From: JBBKXP01 sp038251315
Lineage (GTDB): Bacteria > Pseudomonadota > Alphaproteobacteria > Rhodobacterales > Rhodobacteraceae
NCBI GenBank assembly: GCA_038251315.1
Contig: JBBSBK010000096.1
Coordinates: 1 to 14,731, forward strand
DNA: 14,731 bases
Direction of reading: 5' to 3'
The notes beneath the pieces were generated by a model. That model made no database searches. It worked only from the letters and a program-made list of their open reading frames with translations, and was not told where the DNA came from. The translations under genes were made by a program, and so were the position numbers. How positions within the stretch are numbered: the stretch's first letter is position 1; each line of letters begins with the position of its first letter. Positions 8,005 to 14,593 of this stretch are shown here, piece after piece.

Positions 8005-8819
8005 TGCGGAAACTGATTGTCATGACCGACATCCATATCGTCGAGGCGGGGCAGACGATCATCGGGCTTGACCCCCTTGCCCGGTTTCAAACCGCCCTGA
8101 CCGAGGCGCTGCGCGACCATCCCGATGCCGCTGCGCTGATCCTGATGGGCGATCTGACGCATCATGGCCGGCCGGACCAATACGACCGGCTGGCGACGGC
8201 GCTGGCCGGCCTGCCGATCCCGCTGATCCCGATGATCGGCAACCATGACCGGCGCGACGCCTTTCTGGCCGCGTTTCCCGATGCGCCACAGACGCCGCAG
8301 GGACACGTACAGGCGATCCGCGATATCGACCGTCACCGGGTCATCACGCTCGACACGCTCGACGGGCCGCCCTACCCCAACTGGCGGCATTCGGGGCGGT
8401 TGTGCGCCGACCGCATGGCATGGCTACGCGACGCGCTGGACGGGTCGGCGGGCCGCATTCCGCTGGTTTTCGGGCATCATCCGCCGTATCTTACCGGCAT
8501 CGCGGGAATGGACCTGATTCCACTGGTCGATGGTGCCGATCTTCTTGACCTGCTGGCGGGCTATGCGGGGGCGCATTATTTCTGCGGCCATGTGCATCGG
8601 ACGATTTCTGGATCGACCCGGGGAGTACCCTGGACGATGTTCAAAAGCACCTGCCACCAGGGGGCGCTGGACCTTGTCACGTTGGACCCGTCGCTGTCCG
8701 TCGACGAACCGGGGGCCTACGGCGTGCTGTTGCTGGCCCCGGACGGTGTGATCGCGCACAGCCAGGATGTCGGGATCGGCGGAGAGGTCATCAGCGAACA
8801 CGCATCGCGCAACCACTGA
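8004..8819 (+). CDS. Class III metallophosphoesterase (CpdA/GpdQ-like phosphodiesterase)
   Basis: This 271-residue calcineurin-type phosphoesterase carries all five metal-binding blocks: D9-x-H11 (MTDIHI), GD with D50 (LMGDLTHHG), GNHD with N80, H81 and D82, H158 (FGHHPPYL), and GHVH with H196 and H198. The spacing fits the cyclic-nucleotide / glycerophosphodiester phosphodiesterase group (CpdA, GpdQ, Rv0805). It likely cleaves a phosphodiester such as cAMP or a glycerophosphodiester in the cytoplasm, but the substrate is not fixed by sequence. There is no signal peptide. The frame also opens at 7974, but ATG 8004 starts right at the conserved MRKLIVMTDIH and overlaps the VOC stop as TGATG, so I prefer it. 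It is the last gene before a tRNA. Confidence 0.87.
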   Translation: MRKLIVMTDIHIVEAGQTIIGLDPLARFQTALTEALRDHPDAAALILMGDLTHHGRPDQYDRLATALAGLPIPLIPMIGNHDRRDAFLAAFPDAPQTPQGHVQAIRDIDRHRVITLDTLDGPPYPNWRHSGRLCADRMAWLRDALDGSAGRIPLVFGHHPPYLTGIAGMDLIPLVDGADLLDLLAGYAGAHYFCGHVHRTISGSTRGVPWTMFKSTCHQGALDLVTLDPSLSVDEPGAYGVLLLAPDGVIAHSQDVGIGGEVISEHASRNH

Positions 8820-8846
8820 AATCCGGCACGTCCGACGATTTTGGTC

Positions 8847-8875
8847 TTGCGATACGGCGCGACGCGGACTATCTG
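8847..8875 (+). promoter_or_regulatory. Promoter for tRNA-Gly
   Basis: TTGCGA (8847-8852), a 17-bp spacer and TATCTG (8870-8875) form a reasonable sigma-70 promoter, placing the transcription start roughly 10 bases before the tRNA. Confidence 0.5.
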
Positions 8876-8892
8876 ACGCGACACCAACGGAT

Positions 8893-8967
8893 GCGGGCGT
8901 AGCTCAGGGGTAGAGCATAACCTTGCCAAGGTTAGGGTCGAGAGTTCGAATCTCTTCGCCCGCTCCA
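8893..8967 (+). tRNA. tRNA-Gly (anticodon GCC)
   Basis: A full cloverleaf can be drawn: acceptor stem GCGGGCG / CGCCCGC with a T discriminator and encoded CCA (8965-8967); D arm GCTC...GAGC; anticodon stem TAACC / GGTTA around loop TTGCCAA with anticodon GCC at 8925-8927; T arm GAGAG-TTCGAAT-CTCTT. The seven-base acceptor stem pairs perfectly. It decodes GGC and GGU. It has its own promoter and a hairpin downstream. The 3' end of a tRNA gene is a common attachment site, and an integrase remnant lies just beyond it. Confidence 0.97.
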
Positions 8968-9005
8968 GTTGGAAGACCGAAACGTAACAAGAACAATGCA
9001 TTACG

Positions 9006-9027
9006 CTGGGCCGCTAACGCGGTCCAG
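9006..9027 (+). terminator. Hairpin downstream of tRNA-Gly
   Basis: A nine-base-pair stem (CTGGGCCGC with GCGGTCCAG, one G-T wobble) closes a TAAC tetraloop about 40 bases after the tRNA. It is very stable but lacks a following T run, so it may end or process the tRNA transcript and not act as a classic intrinsic terminator. Confidence 0.45.
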
Positions 9028-9085
9028 TGTGCGTCGCATTTCGATCTGTGGCATTGGCAAAGAAGATTGTTACTTTGGAGGTCAA

Positions 9086-9261
9086 ATGCACAAAGCGTGA
9101 AGCCGGTGAAACTCCGCCTCGGTGCGCTGCGCTGGGATCAGCTTACACAGACGCATGTTGATGACTATGCCCGGCAGCGTATGACGGACAAGCGCTGGGC
9201 CGACCATCCCGGCAATCGGGCAACAGGGGATCAACGTTTCCCGATCGCTAGTTCCTTTTGA
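9086..9261 (+). pseudogene. Possible remnant of a tyrosine-recombinase integrase (N-terminal part)
   Basis: A stretch of about 55 codons ending at 9261 reads LGALRWDQLTQTHVDDYARQ and then RMTDKRWADHPGNRATG. This resembles the SAM-like core-binding domain of phage integrases, where a 'tl..t..V.dYa..R' pattern precedes the helix that leads to the catalytic domain. Catalytic R-H-R-Y motifs are absent. An ATG at 9086 has a strong GGAGG five bases before it but stops after four codons; the integrase-like frame is a different one, as if a frameshift had broken the gene. Position and direction directly after a tRNA fit an old integrative element. The similarity is from memory of the family, short and uncertain. 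Confidence 0.4.
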
Positions 9262-9410
9262 GCACGGCATTTCGACGGCGAGTTGTGTGGAGGTCAGCGC
9301 CACGAACCAGATCCCAGTACGGGCAGCAGTGGACGAGTTGCTCTTGCGTTGGCGATCTTGATCTCAGATAATAACTTGTGCTCGACATGGCGCACAAAAT
9401 TGTATCACTG
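9262..9410. other. Non-coding stretch, nothing recognised
   Basis: I find no conserved reading frame, RNA gene or repeat here. Weak translations in every frame are broken by stops. It may be decayed element DNA continuing from the integrase remnant. Confidence 0.4.
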
Positions 9411-9465
9411 CGACTGATGCCGCAGTCGAAAGGCCCATGATTTCAAATGGTTGAAATCCTCGACT
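9411..9465. repeat. Mutually exclusive hairpins
   Basis: CGACTG (9411-9416) can pair with CAGTCG (9423-9428). The overlapping AGTCGA (9424-9429) can instead pair with TCGACT (9460-9465), enclosing a perfect eight-base stem GATTTCAA / TTGAAATC (9439-9446 with 9451-9458) around ATGG. The two folds share bases 9424-9428, so only one can form at a time. The role is unknown. Confidence 0.5.
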
Positions 9466-9470
9466 TTGTG

Positions 9471-9549
9471 CCTCCGGCGGGGATATGTGGGGCCAAAAGA
9501 AGAGCAGGAAATTCCGGCTTCATTTTGCCGTAAATACTCCCCCCGGAGG
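9471..9549 (-). terminator. Long imperfect inverted repeat downstream of priA
   Basis: Two 32-base arms (9471-9502 and 9518-9549) face each other across 15 bases. By hand alignment 25 of 32 positions pair, plus two G-T wobbles. The outer end is CCTCCGG / CCGGAGG and the inner end GAAG / CTTC. From memory, repeats of this look (CCTCCGG with a GGGGATAT core) are frequent between genes in Rhodobacteraceae. It lies about 65 bases past the priA stop and probably ends or stabilises that transcript. A second small hairpin, CGCCTGC-ACC-GCAGGCG, follows at 9553-9569. Confidence 0.5.
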
Positions 9550-9591
9550 GTCCGCCTGCACCGCAGGCGCTGGGGTTCAAGGCGGGCGTAA

Positions 9592-9609
9592 GATGGGTCT
9601 CGACCCATC
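9592..9609 (-). terminator. Hairpin just after priA stop
   Basis: GATGGGT and ACCCATC form a perfect seven-base stem with loop CTCG, six bases beyond the priA stop codon. In the priA direction it is followed by TT and then mixed sequence, so a short U run only. It may be a terminator or a dispersed palindrome; a close relative, GGTGGGT-GAA-ACCCACC, occurs inside priA at 10587-10603. Confidence 0.45.
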
Positions 9610-9614
9610 CGCCG

Positions 9615-11807
9615 TCAGTAGAAACTCTGCGGGTCGATGTCGATTGTCAGGCGCAGGTTGGCGGGCAGGCGGAATTGGGCGACCCATTGCGCGAGGGCCG
9701 TTTGCAGCGGTGCGGACTTGTCAGCCTTGACCAGGAGCCGGACCCGGTGCCGTCCCCTGATCCGCGCGATGGGGGCGGGGGCCGGGCCAAAGACCTGTGC
9801 GCCGATCCGCCGGAGTGGGGCGTCAGCGCGGGCGAGTGCGGTGCCGAGGTCGAAGACCGCCTGCACGTCGGGGGAGCTCAGCACGATCCCGGCCATGCGG
9901 CCGTAGGGCGGCACGCCTGCCGCCTGCCGTTCGGACGCCTCGGCCTGCCAGAAGCCGTCTTCGTCACCCGTCAGGATTGCGCGGATCACGCCGTGGTCGG
10001 GCTGGTAGGTTTGCAACAGCGCCTCGCCGGGGGTATCGACGCGCCCGGCCCGCCCGGCGACCTGCCGCATCAGTTGGAATGTGCGTTCGGCGGCGCGCAG
10101 GTCGGAGCCTTGCAGGCCGAGGTCGGCGTCGATCACGCCGACCAGTGTCAGCAGGGGGAAGTTGTGGCCCTTGGCGACCAGTTGCGTGCCGATGATGATG
10201 TCGGCGCCGCCGTCGGCGATGTCCTTGATGTGGGCCTTAAGGGCGCGGGCCGAGCCGAAGACGTCCGACGACAGCACGGCGATGCGGGCGTCGGGGAAGA
10301 GCGCCGTCGCCTCTTCGCCCATCCGTTCGACGCCGGGGCCGACGGCGGACAGCTTGCCCTCGACCTTGCAGGTCGGGCAGATGATGGGCAGCGGTTTGGT
10401 TTCGCCGCACTGGTGGCACATCAGCCGTTTCAGGAACCGGTGTTCCACCATCCGCGCATCGCAGTGTTCACAGCCGATCTGATTGCCGCAGGCGCGGCAG
10501 AGCGTCACCGGGGCGTAGCCGCGCCGGTTGAGGAAGATCATGGATTGTTCGCCAAGGGCGAGGCGTTGCCGGATCGCGGCCTGTAAGGTGGGTGAAACCC
10601 ACCGCCCGCCAGGGAGATCTTCGGCCCGCATGTCGATGGCGCGCATCACCGGCATCACCGCCGCGCCGAACCGCGATGGGAGGTCGAGGCGGGTGTATTT
10701 TCCGGCCTGCGCGTTCGCCCAGCTTTCCAAGGACGGTGTGGCGCTGGCCAGCACCACCTGCGCGTGGTTGATCGCGGCCCGCAGCACCGCCATGTCGCGG
10801 GCATTGTAAACCACGCCGTCCTCTTGTTTGTAGGACGTGTCGTGTTCTTCATCGACGACGATCAGCCCCAGATCGCGGAATGGCAGGAATAGGGCGGAGC
10901 GGGCGCCGACGACCATTTGCGCCGCGCCCTGCCCGACCATCTTCCAGCAGCGCCGCCGTTCCGTCAGTGTGACGCCAGAGTGCCATTCGGCCGGTTTTGC
11001 GCCGAACCGCGCCTGCACCCGGTCGATGAATTCGCCGGTCAGGGCGATTTCGGGCAATAGCACCAATGCCTGCCGTCCTTGTCGCAGACATTCCGCGACG
11101 GCTTCGAGGTAAACTTCGGTCTTGCCCGATCCGGTAACGCCCTTGAGCAGCGTCGTGCCGTAGGTGCCCGAGGCCACTGCCGTGCGCAATACTGCCACGC
11201 CTGCTGCCTGATCGGGGTTCAGCGCCTTGCCGCCGTGATCGGGGTCGAGCGTGGGATAGGGCGTGTCGCGCGGGCTGTCGGCCTCGATCACCGCGCCCTG
11301 TTTCACCAGCCCCTTGATGACGCCGGTGCCGACGCCCGCCATCTCGGCCAACTCGCCCAGCGTGAACGCCAGCCCGCCGTATTCGTCCAGCACCGCCAGC
11401 ACGCGGGTTCGCGCGTCGGTCATCCGATCGGGGTCGGACCGCCCCAGCCGGTAGACCGTGCGCATCGCCGCCGCGTCGCCAAGCCCCGGTGCGCGCGTCG
11501 CCAGCCGCAGCATCGCGGGCATTGGCGTCAGGGTGTAGTCGGCCACCCGGCCCAAGAATTCGCGCATTTCGGCGGCCATCGGGGCGGCGTCCAGCACGCG
11601 GGTCACATGGCGCACCTTGGCGATGTCGAAATCGCCTTTGCCCGGCCCCCAGACCACGCCCAAGACCTTGCGCGGCCCCAGCGGCACCTCGACAAACGCC
11701 CCGGTCACGCAACCGCCCTCGGGTGCCTTGTAATCCAGCAACCGGTCGAGCGGCTGTGTGGTCAGTACCCCGACCAGATCGCCTGCGTTGAAAAATCCGT
11801 CTGACAT
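9615..11807 (-). CDS. priA: Primosomal protein N' (replication restart helicase PriA)
   Basis: PriA recognises stalled replication forks, unwinds DNA 3'-5' and starts reloading of the replicative helicase. The 730-residue protein has the N-terminal 3'-end-binding domain (LDYKAPEGG, GAFVEVPLGPRKVLGVVWG), Walker A GVTGSGKT with K229, the DEEH box at 319-322 (VVDEEHDTSYKQED) and the RRGYAP strand. Eight zinc cysteines follow in four pairs: C437/C440, C446/C449, C464/C467 and C477/C480. These positions match E. coli PriA within a residue or two. Later motifs GTQLVAKGHNFP and the QVAGRAGR box complete the helicase. The frame stays open for another 1.5 kb upstream on the antisense of the next genes, but ATG 11807 (MSDGFFNAG) is where homology starts. 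It is divergent from the transaldolase gene, 87 bp apart. Confidence 0.96.
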   Translation of the reverse strand: MSDGFFNAGDLVGVLTTQPLDRLLDYKAPEGGCVTGAFVEVPLGPRKVLGVVWGPGKGDFDIAKVRHVTRVLDAAPMAAEMREFLGRVADYTLTPMPAMLRLATRAPGLGDAAAMRTVYRLGRSDPDRMTDARTRVLAVLDEYGGLAFTLGELAEMAGVGTGVIKGLVKQGAVIEADSPRDTPYPTLDPDHGGKALNPDQAAGVAVLRTAVASGTYGTTLLKGVTGSGKTEVYLEAVAECLRQGRQALVLLPEIALTGEFIDRVQARFGAKPAEWHSGVTLTERRRCWKMVGQGAAQMVVGARSALFLPFRDLGLIVVDEEHDTSYKQEDGVVYNARDMAVLRAAINHAQVVLASATPSLESWANAQAGKYTRLDLPSRFGAAVMPVMRAIDMRAEDLPGGRWVSPTLQAAIRQRLALGEQSMIFLNRRGYAPVTLCRACGNQIGCEHCDARMVEHRFLKRLMCHQCGETKPLPIICPTCKVEGKLSAVGPGVERMGEEATALFPDARIAVLSSDVFGSARALKAHIKDIADGGADIIIGTQLVAKGHNFPLLTLVGVIDADLGLQGSDLRAAERTFQLMRQVAGRAGRVDTPGEALLQTYQPDHGVIRAILTGDEDGFWQAEASERQAAGVPPYGRMAGIVLSSPDVQAVFDLGTALARADAPLRRIGAQVFGPAPAPIARIRGRHRVRLLVKADKSAPLQTALAQWVAQFRLPANLRLTIDIDPQSFY

Positions 11808-11883
11808 GGCACCCGTTGTTTCAGGGTTTCCGCCCCGCCGTCCATCAGGTAAACGCTGGGCCAGCAAACGCCAACCCAATGCC

Positions 11884-11889
11884 GGAGGA
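11884..11889 (+). promoter_or_regulatory. Shine-Dalgarno site of the transaldolase gene
   Basis: GGAGGA ends five bases before ATG 11895, the strongest ribosome binding site in the window, and it fixes that start. In the remaining intergenic DNA to priA I see no convincing promoter hexamer pair. Confidence 0.7.
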
Positions 11890-11894
11890 AGCCC

Positions 11895-12548
11895 ATGAAG
11901 TTTTTCGTAGATACCGCCCAGATCGACGAGATCAGGGAACTCAACGACCTTGGCATGGTCGATGGCGTCACCACCAATCCGTCGCTCATCATGAAATCGG
12001 GCCGCGACATCAAGGAAGTCACCAAGGAAATCTGCGGCATCGTCGCTGGCCCTGTCAGCGCCGAAACCGTCGCGCTGGACGCAGACGGGATGATCGCCGA
12101 GGGCCGCGAACTGGCCAGGATCGCCGATAACATCGCGATCAAGGTGCCGCTGACCTGGGCCGGGCTGAAGGCCTGCAAGGTGCTGTCGGGCGAGGGTCGG
12201 ATGGTCAACGTCACGCTCTGTTTCAGCGCCAATCAGGCCCTGCTTGCGGCCAAGGCGGGGGCGACGTTCATCAGTCCCTTCATCGGACGGCTGGACGACA
12301 TCAATATCGACGGCCTCGATGTGATCGCCGATATCCGCCAGATTTACGACAACTACGGTTTCACGACGCAGATTCTTGCGGCCTCGATCCGGTCGGTCAA
12401 CCACATGTCCGAATGTGCCAAGATCGGCGCCGATGTGGCCACCGCCCCGGCGAGCATCATCAAGGCGATGGCCAGCCATGTGCTGACCGACAAGGGGTTG
12501 GAGCAGTTCCTCAAGGACTGGGAAAAGACCGGGCAGAAAATTCTCTGA
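11895..12548 (+). CDS. tal/fsa: Transaldolase, TalC / fructose-6-phosphate aldolase family
   Basis: This 217-residue TIM-barrel Schiff-base aldolase belongs to the short TalC/FSA type. It should move a dihydroxyacetone unit between sugar phosphates in the non-oxidative pentose phosphate pathway. Visible marks are MKFFVDTA at the start, GVTTNPSLI (24-32), catalytic K83 in IKVP, the SPFIGRLDD signature and LAASIRS. At the position of Gln59 in E. coli FsaA this protein has Glu57 (VSAETVAL). Glu at this site is typical of true transaldolases and Gln of fructose-6-phosphate aldolase, so I favour transaldolase; many pipelines label the family fsa. A strong Shine-Dalgarno site fixes the start. A promoter for the next gene overlaps its stop. 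Confidence 0.94.
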   Translation: MKFFVDTAQIDEIRELNDLGMVDGVTTNPSLIMKSGRDIKEVTKEICGIVAGPVSAETVALDADGMIAEGRELARIADNIAIKVPLTWAGLKACKVLSGEGRMVNVTLCFSANQALLAAKAGATFISPFIGRLDDINIDGLDVIADIRQIYDNYGFTTQILAASIRSVNHMSECAKIGADVATAPASIIKAMASHVLTDKGLEQFLKDWEKTGQKIL

Positions 12549-12572
12549 CTTTCCAGAACCTTCTGCTATAGA
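12544..12572 (+). promoter_or_regulatory. Promoter of the DUF484-xerC pair
   Basis: TCTGAC (12544-12549), a 17-bp spacer and TATAGA (12567-12572) make a good sigma-70 promoter starting at the transaldolase stop. A perfect small palindrome, CAGAA-CC-TTCTG (12554-12565), fills the spacer and could be an operator. Confidence 0.5.
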
Positions 12573-12602
12573 TGCCCGAACAAGACCAAAAAGAGCAGTC
12601 AG

Positions 12603-13310
12603 ATGACCCGTGAACCTATGATCGACGACAGCGTCCGCGACCGCATCATTGCGGACCCCGCCGCCCTGCTGGACGATACCGACATCATGCGCGCCCTTGT
12701 CGCCGCCAACGAAAAGGCGATGGGCGGCAATATTGTCGATCTGCGCGGGATCGCGATGGAGCGGCTGGAATCGCGTCTTGACCGGCTTGAGGATACCCAC
12801 CGTTCGGTCATCGCCGCGGCCTACGAAAACCTTGCCGGGACCAATCAGGTGCACCGTGCCATCCTGCGCATGATGGATGCCACCAAGTTCGAGGTGTTCC
12901 TGCATGACCTGTCGCATGATGTCGCCGATACCCTGCGCGTCGATGCGATGCGGCTTGTCCTGGAATCCGGCACCGCCGCAGAAGACCCGGCGATCAAACG
13001 TATGGGCGCGGTCCTGTCGGTCGCCGAACCGGGCTTCATTGACGACTACCTGACCCAAGGCCGCAATCAACCGGCGCGGCAGGTGATCCTGCGGCAGGTC
13101 CAGCCCAGCGATCAGGTGATCTATGGCGACACGTCCGACTATATCCGCTCTGAAGCCTGTCTGCGCCTCGATTTCGGGCCCGGCCGATTGCCCGGCATGC
13201 TGCTGATGGGCGCCGAAGACCCGCACCAGTTCACCCCGCAGCAAGGTACCGACCTGCTGGCGTTCTTTGCCGGTGTGTTCGAGCGGGCGATGCGGCGCTG
13301 GCTGTCGTAG
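12603..13310 (+). CDS. DUF484 family protein (GAF-like)
   Basis: The 235-residue protein fits the DUF484 family, cytoplasmic proteins with an N-terminal helical / coiled-coil segment followed by a GAF-like sensor domain. Here the helix runs about 44-75 (MERLESRLDRLED) after a short leader containing IIADPAALLDD. The C-terminal half (about 85-230) carries the GAF-like part, ending LMGAEDPHQFTPQQGTDLL. No ligand or catalytic residues can be named. DUF484 genes commonly sit directly upstream of xerC in proteobacteria, as here (stop TAG ends at 13310, xerC starts at 13312), which hints at a link to recombination or chromosome segregation, but the function is unproven. Only a weak Shine-Dalgarno (AAGAG) precedes ATG 12603. 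Confidence 0.85.
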   Translation: MTREPMIDDSVRDRIIADPAALLDDTDIMRALVAANEKAMGGNIVDLRGIAMERLESRLDRLEDTHRSVIAAAYENLAGTNQVHRAILRMMDATKFEVFLHDLSHDVADTLRVDAMRLVLESGTAAEDPAIKRMGAVLSVAEPGFIDDYLTQGRNQPARQVILRQVQPSDQVIYGDTSDYIRSEACLRLDFGPGRLPGMLLMGAEDPHQFTPQQGTDLLAFFAGVFERAMRRWLS

Positions 13311-13311
13311 G

Positions 13312-14226
13312 GTGATTTCCCCCGCCCTTGCGGATGCGCTGGCCCGGTGGCTGGCCCATGCGCGGGCCATCGACGGGGCCGCCGACAATACCATCAAGGC
13401 TTATCAGACCGACGTGCTGGGGTTCCTTGCGTTCATGCAGGGGCATCATGGCGAGGCCCAAGGCGTCGGCCCGGTGGCACGATTGACCGTCACCGACATG
13501 CGGTCGTGGATGGCGCATGAACGCGGGCGGGGCGTGGTGCCACGGTCGCTGGCGCGGTCCTTGTCGGCGGTCAAGTCGTTCATCCGCTGGTTGGCTGACC
13601 GTGAGGGGTTCGATCCGACGGCGGTCTTGTCCACCCGGTCGCCAAAGTTCGCCAAAAAGCTGCCCCGCCCGCTGGCTGTCGATGCGGCGGCGGCGATGAT
13701 CGACACGGTCGAATTGCAGGCCAGTGCGCCGTGGGTGGCCGCGCGAGACATGGCGGTGGTGACGCTGCTGTATGGCTGCGGCTTGCGGATATCCGAGGCG
13801 CTGGGGTTGCGCGGGGCGGATGTGCCGCTGGCGTCGGTTTTGCGGATCGTGGGCAAGGGCGGCAAGGAACGGGTGGTGCCGGTGATCGACGCGGCGCGGG
13901 ATGCGGTGGCGGGATATCTGCGGCTGTGTCCGTGGCCGGTGGACCCGGACGCGCCGTTGTTTCGGGCGGTGCGCGGTGGGCCGTTATCGCCCCGCGCGAT
14001 CCAGAAGGTGATGGAACAAAGCCGGATGCAACTGGGCCTGCCCGCGACCGCGACGCCACACGCGATGCGCCATTCGTTCGCGACCCATCTGCTGAACGCG
14101 GGCGGGGATTTGCGGACGATTCAGGAGTTGCTGGGCCATGCGTCGCTGTCCACGACGCAGGCCTATACGGCGGTGGATACAGCGCGGCTGATGGAGGTTT
14201 ACGAGAAGGCGCATCCACGGGCGTGA
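13312..14226 (+). CDS. xerC: Site-specific tyrosine recombinase XerC
   Basis: XerC, with XerD and FtsK, resolves chromosome dimers at dif. The 304-residue protein has an N-terminal SAM-like domain (VISPALADALARW, NTIKAYQTDVLGF) and a complete catalytic set: R159 (GCGLRISEAL), K182 (GKGGKERVVPV), H250 and R253 (HAMRHSFATHLL), H276 (LLGHASLSTTQ) and the nucleophile Y285. I chose GTG 13312, one base after the DUF484 stop, since homology begins there; the in-frame ATG at 13267 lies inside the DUF484 gene and adds a cysteine-rich leader unlike XerC. No clear Shine-Dalgarno exists, so translation likely depends on the upstream gene. XerD is the main alternative, but the DUF484 neighbour favours XerC. 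Confidence 0.93.
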   Translation: MISPALADALARWLAHARAIDGAADNTIKAYQTDVLGFLAFMQGHHGEAQGVGPVARLTVTDMRSWMAHERGRGVVPRSLARSLSAVKSFIRWLADREGFDPTAVLSTRSPKFAKKLPRPLAVDAAAAMIDTVELQASAPWVAARDMAVVTLLYGCGLRISEALGLRGADVPLASVLRIVGKGGKERVVPVIDAARDAVAGYLRLCPWPVDPDAPLFRAVRGGPLSPRAIQKVMEQSRMQLGLPATATPHAMRHSFATHLLNAGGDLRTIQELLGHASLSTTQAYTAVDTARLMEVYEKAHPRA

Positions 14227-14247
14227 AGGGGGGGGTGAGGGTTGAGG

Positions 14248-14259
14248 TCAAATTTTTGA
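14248..14259. terminator. Small AT hairpin between convergent genes
   Basis: TCAAA-TT-TTTGA sits between the xerC stop and the stop of the convergent small gene. A run of eight G lies at 14228-14235. It is too weak to be called a firm terminator. Confidence 0.2.
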
Positions 14260-14263
14260 GTAT

Positions 14264-14593
14264 TCATGCAGATTGAAAAGGATGAGATATCCCAATAAGT
14301 TCTTTTGCAAGTTCGATCATCTCGCTCGGATTGAACGGTAACCATTTGGGCGCTTCCTCAAATGCCGTGTAGCGCAACCTATGATCGGCGTAGACTGGCG
14401 ATAGCGCATCAATCATCTTTCCAGCGTCACTAGAAAAGCTGCATCCAGCGGCTTCGCAATCAATCTTCAGGTTGGACAGGTTGTGCCTAAGCTCAAATGC
14501 TTTCAAAGCATTATGACTGCTACCCGTTTTATATAGTGCCAGCTTAAGTAGCATTTCCACAGCGTGGCAGTTAGATGAACAAGAGGCACGCAT
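14264..14593 (-). CDS. Small helical HEPN-like hypothetical protein, probably 5'-truncated by an insertion sequence
   Basis: I do not recognise this gene firmly. The 109 residues from ATG 14593 are mostly helical. They follow the look of HEPN-type small proteins: a helix with HAVEMLLKLALYKTG, then KAFELRHNLSNLKIDCEAAG (the 'HdL..L...a...G' pattern), ISHP near the end, and a lRYTAF strand (DHRLRYTAFEE). HEPN proteins occur in toxin-antitoxin and abortive infection modules as RNases, but the usual R-x4-6-H motif is not clear here (R2 and H10 are seven residues apart). The frame is open upstream of ATG 14593 (LPSNDA) right to the IS junction at 14613, so the real start may have been cut off. Base use is much more AT-rich than its neighbours, suggesting acquired DNA. 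Confidence 0.5.
   Translation of the reverse strand: MRASCSSNCHAVEMLLKLALYKTGSSHNALKAFELRHNLSNLKIDCEAAGCSFSSDAGKMIDALSPVYADHRLRYTAFEEAPKWLPFNPSEMIELAKELIGISHPFQSA

Noticed and set aside
8717..9001. Minus-strand frame with RAKRFELSTLTLARLCS
   Set aside because: This is the well known false protein made by translating the reverse strand of a tRNA gene.
9615..13397. A 1260-codon minus-strand frame containing priA plus about 530 upstream codons
   Set aside because: The upstream part is antisense to the transaldolase and DUF484 genes, both clearly coding on the plus strand. PriA homology starts at 11807; the extra frame is a GC-rich shadow.
13580..14251. Minus-strand proline/arginine-rich frame of 223 codons
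   Set aside because: It is antisense to xerC, with low-complexity composition and no motif.
14248..14259. TCAAATTTTTGA as an xerC terminator or dif site
   Set aside because: The stem is only five A/T-rich pairs without a following T run, and it lacks the two 11-base arms of a dif site.
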